Positions 1 to 11,900 of a DNA stretch of 64,000 nt are shown here, piece by piece. Positions within the stretch are counted from its first letter, which is position 1. Every line of letters begins with the position of its first letter. The DNA comes from Diphasiastrum complanatum (lineage: Eukaryota; Streptophyta; Lycopodiopsida; Lycopodiales; Lycopodiaceae). The DNA lies in the NCBI GenBank assembly GCA_029204225.1, contig CM055100.1:60454560-60518559 (forward strand), written 5' to 3'. The position numbers and the translations under genes are program-made. The notes beneath the pieces are model-generated. The model ran no database searches. It was not told where the DNA came from and was given only the letters and a program-made list of their open reading frames with translations.

Positions 1-310
1 TCTTTGTTTCTAAAATTAATATTAATATAACTAGTCAACATTTACATCCTATAAGTTTTAACATAAAATTTCAGATTTATGGAACTGAGGTATCACTCAA
101 TCATTTGTATTTATAGATATAATTCTTAAAAGTTGAATTGTAACACAGAACCAATAATAAGTGCATAAAAAGAGACAAAATAGTTTCAAAGTTTTAACCT
201 ATTTAAGATAACAAAAGCATTAATAACAAATTGTTTGTATTTAAACAATTTTTATCCTATTATTTGAAATGGACGATCTTAGTGATTTAAATCTTCTCTG
301 TTTTTTGCAG

Positions 311-914
311 GGCTTTATGTTCTAGTTCTGGATTGCAATGTTATTTTCAAAAGCTTTGTTGGTCATATGTTGTCACAATAATTGGAATCACATTTATGTG
401 CATCATCGGTAAAGTAACTATATTACATCAAATAGCTTTTAAATGTACTCTTATTTTCTAAAAGTGTGATTGTATAGTTCTATAATTTTTCTTTAACTAA
501 TATGCATTGTGAATTTTAATTTTTTGAATTTTTGGGGATTTTTAATATCAATTGATACAACCATGAACTATATTACTAAATATGTTTTGATACATGGTGG
601 ATTAATCTAATATTATATTCATATTGTTGTCATCAGCTCTTGTTGCAGGTAATTTCGTGTGTCGTAAAACTTTCAAAAAATCAACTGGCCAAACTAATGA
701 AAAGAAGAGTGATGTTGCATCCAAAAAATTCAAACAAAAACAAGAAAACTCTACAGAAGGTGAAGAGCCGGCAATGATGAAAAACTCTATAAACTTTCAA
801 TACAAACAAAGACATTATAATTCAGATACATTTGGTCTTTTCCCTTACAACAAAAATACTATATTTAAAATCAATCCAAACAAATATAGTTTAGAACCTA
901 ATAATGGCTATTAG
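311..914 (+). CDS. Last two exons of a membrane protein gene (partial)
   Basis: Two exons fit together on the plus strand. Exon 311-408 follows a T-rich tract and TTTTTTGCAG and ends at a GTAAAG donor; exon 649-914 follows TTGTTGCAG and ends at TAG (912-914). The phase agrees: one base is left from the first exon and two are taken from the second to make a glycine codon. The joined frame has a hydrophobic stretch (WSYVVTIIGITFMCIIG) followed at once by a Lys/Arg-rich tail (CRKTFKKS, later KKFKQKQ) and a Tyr/Asn-rich C-terminus. I read this as a single-pass membrane anchor with a basic cytosolic tail of about 90 residues. I do not recognise the family. A possible 15-nt upstream exon (84-98, between TTTCAG and GTATC) is speculative. 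The gene begins outside the window. Confidence 0.42.
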
Positions 915-3900
915 AGTACAAAGTTTCAATATTGATAAAATTATACTTTCAAATAACTACATAATCATGATTATTATATATCAAATTTTACAATATTTTA
1001 GTCTTAACATTATTTTGAATTGTTAATTGTTATAAGTCTTTTTTATTTTATGTTGGATATGCATCATCACAATCAGTATTTTTTCATCAATTTGTTCATG
1101 CAACACATATGAGTGCCACGTTAACACGTAGATAGATTGAGTAGGGATATTTGTCTCGTATGCAAGACCCTCACACCCTCCAAAAAACTTAGTGTTGTGT
1201 ATATGAACTCTTGTTTTTGGTTGAAAACTGTAAAAGATATCCATCTAGGATCTTGACTTTACTATTAGTTCAATTGGTTTATTGACAATTTATGAAAATC
1301 TCTTATAAATCAAGTAAATTGGTCGATTGGAAGTTGGTAGATAGAATTGATAACTTTCTGAATAGAGAAAGTTATGTTCTTAGATGTCTTTACAATTTTT
1401 TGAAATTCTTTACTATTTGGGTTAGCTTTTTACTATTTTCTAAGTCATTAGTTGCATCACACTAGTAGTGGCAAGGCAACATCAAAGAAGTGGAATTTAG
1501 CAAGTTGAATCACTGTGAAAGGTGAAAGGTAAAAGAAAACTCAAAAAATGTTGAGTCTTTTGTTGCTAGGTTTCTAATTAGAATACTCTCGATCTCTCTG
1601 TTGTTAAAAATTGACAGATCTAACATGACCTACATATATGACACTACCAAATCTATCTTGATCAGCTCGGATTTTTATAAGCTACCAAACAAGATTTGGA
1701 TCTAGGCAAAAGCTCTTGTACACAAAAAGTAATCATCAACCAAAGTCAAGCAAATTCCATGCATATCCTTGAAAAAACCAAGTAATTTTCATTATGGAAA
1801 AGTGAAACCAACATCTAGCTCTCGGGTAGAGAGAGAAAATCCTTGACGCCTAGGGTAGAGAGAGAAAGTACAAAGAGTTTCCAAGCCAAAAGTTGATTAT
1901 CTCTCAAAAAGGTCCAAAGTAGAGGCCACATCCATATAGTGGTAGCTCGAGTTCCTACTCAGTAAAGCACGTAGGGACCTCTAAACATGATTGGATCCAT
2001 GATTTGCACCTCATAATTTGATTGGACCTCAAAAGTCAATGCGATGAGGATTTTACCTATGGTGCACTACTTGCCAATTTGCATCTCTAAAATCTAGGAC
2101 ATGTGTCCGCTCCTCATAGGACTTGAGAAGGATGTCTAATCGCCTATCCTAATCATGCATTTTGATTTGTACAAGTCATGAGGAGATTGAGGCCCAACCT
2201 CATGATGACACTTGGCATGCTTCTACCTGACTAGCTTTTGTCTAATTTCACATTGCTTTATGAAACAAGCTAATTTATGGCATGAATGAACTAATACATT
2301 TAGGCCTACTCCTCACACATGGGAACATGCTCCACACATGTGTGATTTACATTTGTACATGAAAATGAAAAATAATTAAGCTAGATTTTGCATATTTTCA
2401 CATTTGTCTCTCTATAAGAGACAAAATTCGGAGAAGTAATTTGCTACAGTTGATCACTTCAGTAGAGTAACCCTACCCACAAATAGTCATAGAATATCTT
2501 GGAGCTTAGGAGGCACGATTCTACTATTTTAGAGATGGTGGTATTTATTACCAAGGTTTCAAGTTAGAGAGAGATACAAGACCGCACTTAGTTCCTCTTA
2601 ACAAAGCAAGACTGAAGCTCTTTAAAGCCTTTATTCATAATTCAACAAGGTAAAGTACAACTGAAAAGTAAAATACAGTACTAGAAAGCACCATAAGGCA
2701 TAACGACTTTCAAGACGTCCAGCTGATACTTGCCACCATCCCACAAAACAAAACCGCTCAAGTTAGTTCAGTGAGGAAGACAGGTGTCATAGTTGAACGA
2801 CGGTTGTTATTCATGTCCAAAAGAAGTTATACTACTTAACAGTTTTGAATAGCATTTTAAAACATAGTCCAGTCTTCCCAAACACACAATGTTTTAGCGA
2901 TAGGCCAAGCCGTTATATCACTGTATCAGGGCGAGTGCCGTACTGATCAGCTTACGGTCAATTGGTCCGTATCAGTTTGTTTTAATCAAAGAGGAGTATG
3001 AAAAGTTAAACCGTGAGGACTTTTATTTAGCCAGAAGACTTGGTGTGAACTGGTGGAAAGGTTCTGCGAATTCTTCTTCAGAGAACGCGATTAGAGGTTG
3101 AACAAATCAAACCGATATCAGCATTTTTAATCATGCCTGAATCTGATCTATGTACTCATAGAGCAGTTCCATTATGATTAAATTATGCGTGCAGAAATAT
3201 GGGTGTGGAAATTGGAAATATATGCGCGAATGTGATAGTCAATTAGATAATCAAATAAACGACTAAGACTTTGATTAGAAAACGAAATGAAGAAACTTCA
3301 TTTGATAGCTATGATGCTATGAGCGAGTACAAGAATTTGGTGTTTTATGATTTTTCATTGGATAGCATGTTATTAGCATATGATTGGTATATCCATATAC
3401 TTGATCTCGGATTTTATACAAGTAAGATTGGTTACTTCATCCTTGTGTTGGATGATTGTGTTTTTTCATGTTTAGAGGCATTTTGTTATGAGAATAAGTG
3501 AATCATCCTCTAAGGACACTTATATCCATAATAAATTGTTGAGCGTCATTCGATCTAAGATTAACATTGAATACAAGATTAGAGAAATGATGCAAAATAA
3601 TTGTTATTTTAGCATGCATAGTCTTGGAAATTTTGGTGTGCTTAATCTTTGTGATCTTGGCAACATGATGGATCTTTGTGATCATTATGACGCAAGGAGG
3701 CATTAGTTGTCTCAAGAAAAAGCAACTATTTTCAAGGAGTATCATCTTTGGTTTCAAGGATGTTTTCCAAGCATGGAAGGAACCAATGGCTATGGTGCTA
3801 GAATGGTGGAATGCTCTTCATGGCATTTGGGAATGGCTTTGATTAGTGTTAGTACTTCACTCAATAGCCTCTTTTTGTACCAGTAGGTTGAGGTTCAGCT

Positions 3901-4474
3901 AAGGTTCACACGTGTGAAGCCTCCTTGATCATTTACACTTTGCTTTTAATTACTTTTGCTTACATATCAAGATAGGATCTAGCTTGCATTTGGTGATAAA
4001 ATTGTTGATAATAATGCAAGCAAATACTTTTGTAGATTGAATTTGTTTATGGTCCTAATTGTACTTTTCTTTCACAAAGAGTGTGCTTTTGTGATGCCCA
4101 GTACAACATCCAAACTCCCATTCTCAAATTTCAACAGCTAATTATCGTCTTTGTACATTTCTCACTACTCAAGTATTGCATGTACTTTAAAAGATCATTT
4201 GGCCTACTAATCTTGTAAACATCCAACAACTTTACATAAATGTATCAAGAATGAGTGAGTAGTGATTAATTGGCAACTTGTTGATTGGTTGATTAGACAT
4301 TGGCAAGAGTAGTGAAGTGTTCCTTTAACGGATTGTGCATAGCACAACTCATTTTCATAACTTAGTAAGCTACATCACTGGTCAATTGCTCACTTTGATT
4401 TGTTTTGTACACTATCATTTAATGCAATACATTTTGGACTTGTCTTATTGCCTATTCGTGTGTGATAATATTCA
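915..4474. other. Intergenic, no gene recognised
   Basis: No open frame here has recognisable protein features; frames at 3271-3501, 3488-3706 and 3503-3757 overlap on both strands and look like chance. At about 2915-2985 the motif GTATCAG / CTGATCAG / GTCCGTATCAG recurs in both orientations, another small self-similar motif cluster of the kind found elsewhere in the window. A short repeat (GGTAGAGAGAGAAA) occurs at about 1825 and 1854. Otherwise AT-rich DNA, probably old repeat remnants. Confidence 0.4.
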
Positions 4475-4660
4475 TGTCATCTGTGAAATCTGTGAAATCA
4501 TTTGAATCTGTGAAATTTGAGGACCATTGGTGAAATCTGTGAAATGAGGACCAGAAATGCCTTGGGAGGGGGTTTTGGGGGGAAAATGGAAATTAATCTA
4601 TTAATTAACATGAACCGTGGTACGGTTCACCCCACAGTTCTGAGAACCATAAGTTCTATG
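4475..4660. mobile_element. GAACCGTGG-type small element, 5'-truncated copy (X1)
   Basis: The right end reads GTTCTATG, identical to the right end of the better preserved copy at 8317-8725. Inside are GAACCGTGGTACGGTTCA, a CAGTTCTGAGAACC palindrome, a TTAATCTATTAATTAA spacer and a core of repeated CTGTGAAAT units (about 4488-4545). The left terminal array is missing, so I call it truncated. Non-coding. It lies downstream of the uL22 gene. Confidence 0.55.
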
Positions 4661-5971
4661 TTTCTAACATTCATTACTTTGGCATAAGCATTGGGGTTTT
4701 TCTGATAGTCTATACAATACCACTTAAAAGCATTAATGTTTGGCATGAATGTTTGCCTTCCATATTCACCTTTGTAGAAATCTTAGAAACTGGTTCCGAC
4801 CCTTTAAAGTCAGAATGTACTGTAAGTTCCGGAACATACTGGTCGGAACTTTTTTTTTTATCCAAAAAAAATTTGATAATATAGTTAAATGCACTAACTA
4901 CTTCAACAGTTCTAGTCAGCTTTCATGCATCCCACGTCCTATATACAGACCAGACTGCATTCATAAAAGCATCATGATGATTAAAGCCAGTGCCAGTCGT
5001 AAACAAAAGCATATTCCTGTCTATCCTGAGTAGGCATTAACCAAAACATGATGAGTAAAATCATCACTGTTGATAAACAAAGGAATTGCTAATCTCTCCT
5101 ACATACCAGACTGCACTACACAAAACATGACAACATTTATAATCTGCAATGTCAATCTAATTTCTGATGAATGCTAAGCATATGCATAAATGATGATTAC
5201 TGAGGTCATACAAGAAGCACTTGAGCCAACAGAGCATGAGGCGCAATATCTGCCAGTTAGAGTTCTCTATCCAACTTCTTAACATTGGGAGCATGAATAA
5301 GATTACACCAAGAACATTTGGTATCATGTAAGCAAGGATAACCAGCACAAACAATTATTTTTTCTTTGTTAAACAGCTACAAAAAAAATTCTGCCCACAT
5401 TCCGGAATGGAACGAGTTCCAGAAGGCATTCCGGAATGGAGCGGGCAATTATGGTGGAAATGAAGTCTTGTTTATGAAACAGATTTGACAAACTATGCAC
5501 TATGTCAAATTCTTGCTACCTGTGACAAACTATGCACTATATCAAATAGTTGCAATATATGTTACCTGTCAAAATGCAAATGGCTCAGTTTCTTTTTTAT
5601 CGAATTTCTGAGACTAAAATCTAGGCTGGCATTAGACAATGTGACTGAAAATGCTCCATGAACTGCCATTTTAGAAAATAAATGCACAATTAAAAAATCC
5701 CTCCATGCAACGTTTCAGGACTCATTTTAAAACCTTTAGCCCTTGATTTTCAAAAACTGGAGCCATCTTTCAATTCTGCAGAGCTTTGCAGGAAAAGGCA
5801 AACAAAATCTTTCGATTAAATGGTAGTGCTTTAAGTGGTCACATCCTCATAACATCCTTGCAGCTATTGCAAAGGCAACACAAACAGAACTAAGATCTGT
5901 GTTAATAAACCAATCCAAAGTCTAGTAGCACCAATAATAATTTGTTGGACAGAAGATGGCTAGCTTCACAA
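4661..5971. other. Intergenic with two palindromic motif clusters
   Basis: No gene seen. At about 4793-4858 the motif GGTTCCGAC / GTTCCGGAAC / GGTCGGAAC is followed by a poly-T run. At about 5393-5450 ATTCCGGAAT, GAGTTCCAGAA and ATTCCGGAATGGAGCGGGCA recur, bounded by TGCCCAC and GCGGGCA. Both look like short non-autonomous repeats. The 3' untranslated region of the uL22 gene should start just below 5972; I see no clear polyadenylation signal. Confidence 0.45.
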
Positions 5972-8900
5972 CTATGACGTACTTCGCAAACTAGCTTGAG
6001 CTTTCCTAGGCCCCCTGGGAGCAATCTCTGTCTCCGCCTGAAAACACCAGGTTGACTCCATAAGAATAATAATTTATGCTTTAAAGAAAAAGCTGCTTGA
6101 GTTTTCTCTGCAGTGACAGCCTGTGAATTAAAACTAGGTAATATATAAACTGTCATTAAATAAAGCTTATAAAGTGTGATTGAGACCTAAATGAAAAGTT
6201 GAGAAGGTAAATGGCTGGCGGATAGGAGACTATAAAATGTTTGCTCCCTTGTGTGATCAATGAGCATATAACGTCATATTCTACATTGTCAGTAGATGAA
6301 GCTTCCTAAACCAAAATTCCTTCGAGGTAGGGATTTCATTCAGTCCAGATGTACACCTATTATTTAGGACAGCACTTGAGACAGAATTATGCAAGATGTG
6401 GTCCTTGCTTGCAGAATAGAAACCAGTTCCTACCATCTTTCCATAATAAGCTTAAAATAATTACATGCAATGAAAAAAGGACAAGGATCCATACTAATGC
6501 AACCGTATAGAACTCAAAAAACAAGAATCTTAACCATCCAACACTACTTACGTCTTATCAGTAGAATTCAAGACAAGCAAAACTTACAAAAAATAGAGAA
6601 GTCAAAACTGTCCTTAAGTAAAGCTTATATAAGATCCAAACTTGAGATGGTAAATGGCTGGCAGATAGGAGACTATAAAATGTTTGCTCCCTTGTGTGAT
6701 CAATGAGCATATAACGTCATATGCTCCATTGTCAGTAGATCTTCCTAAACCAAAATTCCTTCGAAGTAGGAATTTTATTCAGTCCAGACGTACACCTACT
6801 ATTTAGGACAGCACTTGAGACAATTATGCAAGATGTGGTCCTTGCTTGCAGAATAGAAACCAGTTCCTACCATCTTTCCATTTACATGCAAAGAAAAAAG
6901 GCTAAGGCTCTATACTTATGCAACCGTATAGAACTCAAAAAACAAGAATCTTAACCATCCAACACTACTTACGTCTTATCAGTAGAATTCAAGAAAAGCA
7001 AAACTTAGAAAAAATAGATGAGAAGTCAAACTGTCCTCAAGTAAAGCTTATATAAGATCCAAACTTGAGATGGTAAATGGCTGGCGGATAGGAGACTATA
7101 AGGAGGTTTTGCTCCCTTGTGTGATCACTAAGCATATAACTTCATATGTTCCACTATCAGTAGATGAAGCTTCCTACACAAATTCCTTCGAAGTGAGGAT
7201 TTATTCAGTCCAGACTCTCGTGGACCTCGACCTGAACATCGACAGCATTCAAATTGTACGTACATTACACATGATTTGAAGAAACTTGCACACTAAAATC
7301 ATAATTACTAAAACCTCCAGCGAATTAGTACCCAAGCAAGCTTAGACGCACTTAAACTACCTCCGAAAGGCCTACAGCTTTTAAAAGAAAGGAAATTCAT
7401 GCATAAACATGCTGATGACTCGGATGATGAAATAGGTGAGAAAAAATATTAAGTTCATAAAATCAGAATGCAGCAAAAAATCTCCCTGACCATTCGTACA
7501 ATCTCAAAGCCCAATAACATTGAAATGCAACCACCAACCACCAAAAATAAGAAAATAATCAGACAATTGTGAGTTCCTGAGTAATCAATCAAATTCAAAG
7601 ACAATGCTTGAAATTAAATGACAAGTCAGAAACTGCGGGCATCTACCCTATATAATCTTGCTCCCAATCCTATGCTGCCTTCATAATTATATTAAAGCAG
7701 ATAGTCATTTAGCTCTCAAAACTATACCGTCTGCATAATTGAGTTAAAGCAGGCTTAATGGAACAGAGTAACTACATAAAAAATCTCACGAGTTAAAGCA
7801 GACTTGATGGAACCCAGGAACTACATAAAAATTTTCACGAGTTAAAGCAGACTTGATGGAACCCAGTAACTACGTAAAAAATTTCATGAGTTACAGCAGA
7901 CTTGATGGAACCCAGTAACTACGTAAAAAATCTCACAAAAAGGCATATTTAACTTTATAATACTATAAAATCTGAACATTTTCATAACATTGATTGTTTT
8001 TTGAATGATTGGTAAATTCATGAAGCTCAAATATTACTTCTAGCTAAATCACAATGTGTATGATCTTTACCTCTTTCTTTACCGTCACCTCCTTCTCAGA
8101 CAATATCAACTCAATATGGCAGGGAGACGACATGTATGCTGTCACAATACAGGGCAAACAACACTTTAAAAATCCAATAATCGACTGACTAATTAGCTAA
8201 GACTTTAAAGCCAAAGTAACTAAATACCAAGAAAAGTAGTTTGCACTAATGACAGGAAAGAGGCCATGTACATATGAGATGGTATAAGTACATATAAAGA
8301 AATGATAGGATCACAGCATAGAATTAATGAACCGTTAGCGGTTCACCACGGTTCTGAGAACCGTACGGTTCTTAAAATTTTTTACCCAGAACCGTGGTGA
8401 ACCGTACTGATTAATTAATTAATTTATTTTTTTTTAGTTTCCCCCAAAAATAACCCAAAAATATGCAAAAAAATCTGTGAAATCTGTGAATTCTGTGATA
8501 TCATCTGTGAAATCTGTGAAACCATCTGTGTCAAATCATCTGTACATCATGTGAAATCTGTATCATCTGTGAACAGTATGAAATCATCTGTGAAATCTGT
8601 AAATTTGGTATTAGTTAATTAATTAATTATTTATTTATTTATTTAATTAAATAGAGGAACCGTACCACGGTTCAAGGAACCGTGGTACGTTTCCTCCCAC
8701 GGTTCTGAGAACCGTGGGTTCTATGGATCACAGAAATGCAGTTCATTTCACACCTAAAACACTTCGGGAGAGAAACTGCACTTACGATTGATTCTTCCAT
8801 GAGCTCGGTAGGTGCGCCTACGCTGCTTCTGAGCTTTATTGACCTGAATATGAGACACAAAAAGGGTCTCTGTATCCAGTCCTTTTACCTGAAAAAGGGC

Positions 8901-11900
8901 AAACGTTGAGCAAAAATCAACACAGTTCCCATAGACAGGCCAGTTACAGATGCCAACTTCCAAATTAAGCTTTCAGGTTATTAAACAACCAAAGACTTGA
9001 CCTTGGAAGTGCAAGATAGCCAAAAAAAACTTTGATCAAAATAGCATCTTTCACATTCAAAATCAATAATTCTAGACAATGACAATAGAACAGCATTATG
9101 GACAACTTGTTAAAGTGATAAACTGTGAAAGCAAAAAACAACTATTAAAAGCTAACAATATCTCTAAGCCATGACTAAATTGAAACGTTTCTATATCATT
9201 CATTACTGTGTATATAGTAAGGGTCTGGGCCGGACGTGGCCTTTTCGCGTCTGCATCCGGCGTCCGGACCAGGACGCGTCCTTTTTTTCTTTAACACTAA
9301 AATACACTAAAAAAAAATCATAAAAAAAAAAGTGCGTCCGGGGTGAACACGTCCGGACCCGGACACGGGTCCAGGTCCTGCTACCTTAGAGACATACATA
9401 TCTCTTTACCCAACTCAAATCATTCAATTTGTGAATATAAGATACGAACAGTAGCAAGCCACGTTGTCTGTGAGCTAACAACAGCCTCTCGTTTCCAAAA
9501 AGCTTCCAGTAGATACTATAGAAGAAACTTAGTCCGCACCATTGAAGAGTACCAGTAAAAATGGTTTCATAACAAAATAGATTGACAACTAGCATTAGAT
9601 GTTTGACAAGCATTATGCTATAGAAACAAATGGAGCAGAGGAAGTAAAATCAACTTGTACCTCTGCATTGCTCTCAGCATTTTTTAGAAGTCCCAAAAGA
9701 AACTCAGCTGATTTCACAGGCCACCGACCTTGACCATTGGAGTGGCGAGCCTTAGCCTGAGCCGTTCTGCCCACTCCCCCACAAAAGCGCCTGAAAGGGA
9801 TTGCTTGCTTGTGAGCTATAACATCCTCCAGATAGCGCTTTGCCTTTGATAGCTGCAACCTTTTGATGGCTTGGGCTGCTTCACGAGTATTCTACATCAC
9901 CAAATGGAAGAACAATAAAAACCCCTTCAATGCACAGCAAGATCTCGTATAGCGTTTTTCATTTCTGTGCAGCTCTACAATCAGCCAATTTCAAACTTCA
10001 AATGTGATGTAATAGCCAAGAAAAAGGATTGTGAAGATCTAAGTCAATATTCAATGTTTCACGCATCTGCCTAAGGCTTCTTATGGACAAGAAAGGTGTA
10101 ATTACACTACAGCTTTTTATAATTTTTGCTACAAAATTTCAAAAAATTTCGATTTGAAAATATCTTACAAGTTCAAGGTAAAATACTGAGCAATAACATA
10201 GACTATAAAGTAGTCACCTTGAAGTGGACACGTAAGTCAGATCCCCTGGCTTTGCAAGCTGAACATACACACATGAACAAATAGAAGTGAGATTTAGACC
10301 ATGCAAGAAGCGATGCACAAAACTGTTAAGAAAGTGCAAATCAGTTATCACCATAATTTTGTATAGTACAGTGTTTCACTTGGCAAACAGGGCTCAACAA
10401 ACAGAACATCAGAGACGTAGAAAAGCATGTCATATTTAGGCATTTTGCCATTGGCAGCTCATAAACTCTGACACAATCTCCAAAGATTTGAATGGGTTAG
10501 ATTGCATAAAAAGACAGGATCACAAAGGTTTACATAATTAGGGTTTATGTTGCCAAAACTTCAAATATGGTTAGATTCATAATATCATAGTTGCAGCGAA
10601 ACATGCTGCGCACCAGCAGAGTTCCACTATCAGGACATGTATTTTGTAAACTAATAAGTTCAAAAAAATCAATAGAAACTGATTTCTAGTACTAAAAATA
10701 AAAAACCTAAACAAATTTACAAACATTAGAAACTAATTGAAACATTAAAACACAAAAAAATAAAAATAAGCACATTCCATGTTCCAAAAAGTGTTCCAGA
10801 ACATGGGCAGCAATTATGATGTCTATATATACGTGGGTCCTGGGAACCGTGGGGTGAACCGTACCACGGTTCATGAACCGTGGTACGGTTCTTGTAATTA
10901 ATTAATTAATTTTTTTTTTATGACCCTTTCCCCCAAACTGCTCCCACGGACTTTTGGCCCTCATTTCACTGTCTTTGGCACTCATTTCACTACTGTTTTT
11001 GGCAGTCACTGTCATAGAATCTGTGGCACTCACTGTAAAAAAAAAATGTGTTTATGGCACTCACTGTTTTAAACTGTATCACTCAGGAATACAAATGGTT
11101 GGAATTTCTATCAATGTTTTTGGCACTCATGGCACTGTTTTTGGCACTCATGGAAGTAAAAAAAAAATTAATTTATTAATTAATTATTTAATTACCACGG
11201 TTCTGGAAACCAATCTTTGTGAACCGTACGGTTCACTGTACAGTTCTCAGAACCATGGTGAACCGTCCACGGTTCACATATTCTACGATGTATATAATAT
11301 AATATAATATGTGTGTGTGTGTGTGTGTAAGAAAAACCATAATTCTGCTGAAAGATTTTTTGTTGGTATGCTGCAAGCTCTGCTACGAATTTGCTTTAAG
11401 TTGTGAACTCAATCAATTGCCAGTCATAAAGTGCAAATAGCATCAGCCTGTAGTAGCTTGTTCACATAGGTAAGCTGCAACAAAGAGGCATTTTGTTGAG
11501 CCTTATAAAGAACATTTCTAGAATCATCTATGTTCAACTAAGAATATGTCACCAAATGTCAAAAATTGGAAGATAGCCTGTCACAGTCTTTCTTCTTGAT
11601 ATAGACTATATTTGCAATAATTGCAAGTCTCTTTTGTTTTTTATACAAATACTCCATCAAAATGTACTCTAGCAAGGCCTCCATAGCAAGCTACTCCAAT
11701 AATGTAGATTTTAGGTCAATATTCTAAACAAGGTTGCAGCGGATTGCGATCCGCTGCAAAAATGATCCGGAATGTGCGATCCGGGACCAGAAACGCTGTC
11801 CCAGATCGCAAAAAAATTTGCAAATTTTTTTCTCATCTGGTTGCAATCCAAATGAATAGCAGAAATATTGAAGCAGATACAACTGAAATGAATAGCCAAT

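Noticed and set aside
3271-3757. Overlapping open frames on both strands, 72-84 codons
   Set aside because: AT-rich chance frames without domains or splice signals.
7741-7936. Regular 49-bp repeat that could suggest a CRISPR array
   Set aside because: Units abut without spacers and lie in a plant intron; a minisatellite.
10954-11307. 117-codon open frame with hydrophobic start
   Set aside because: Entirely composed of the X3 element core and right array.
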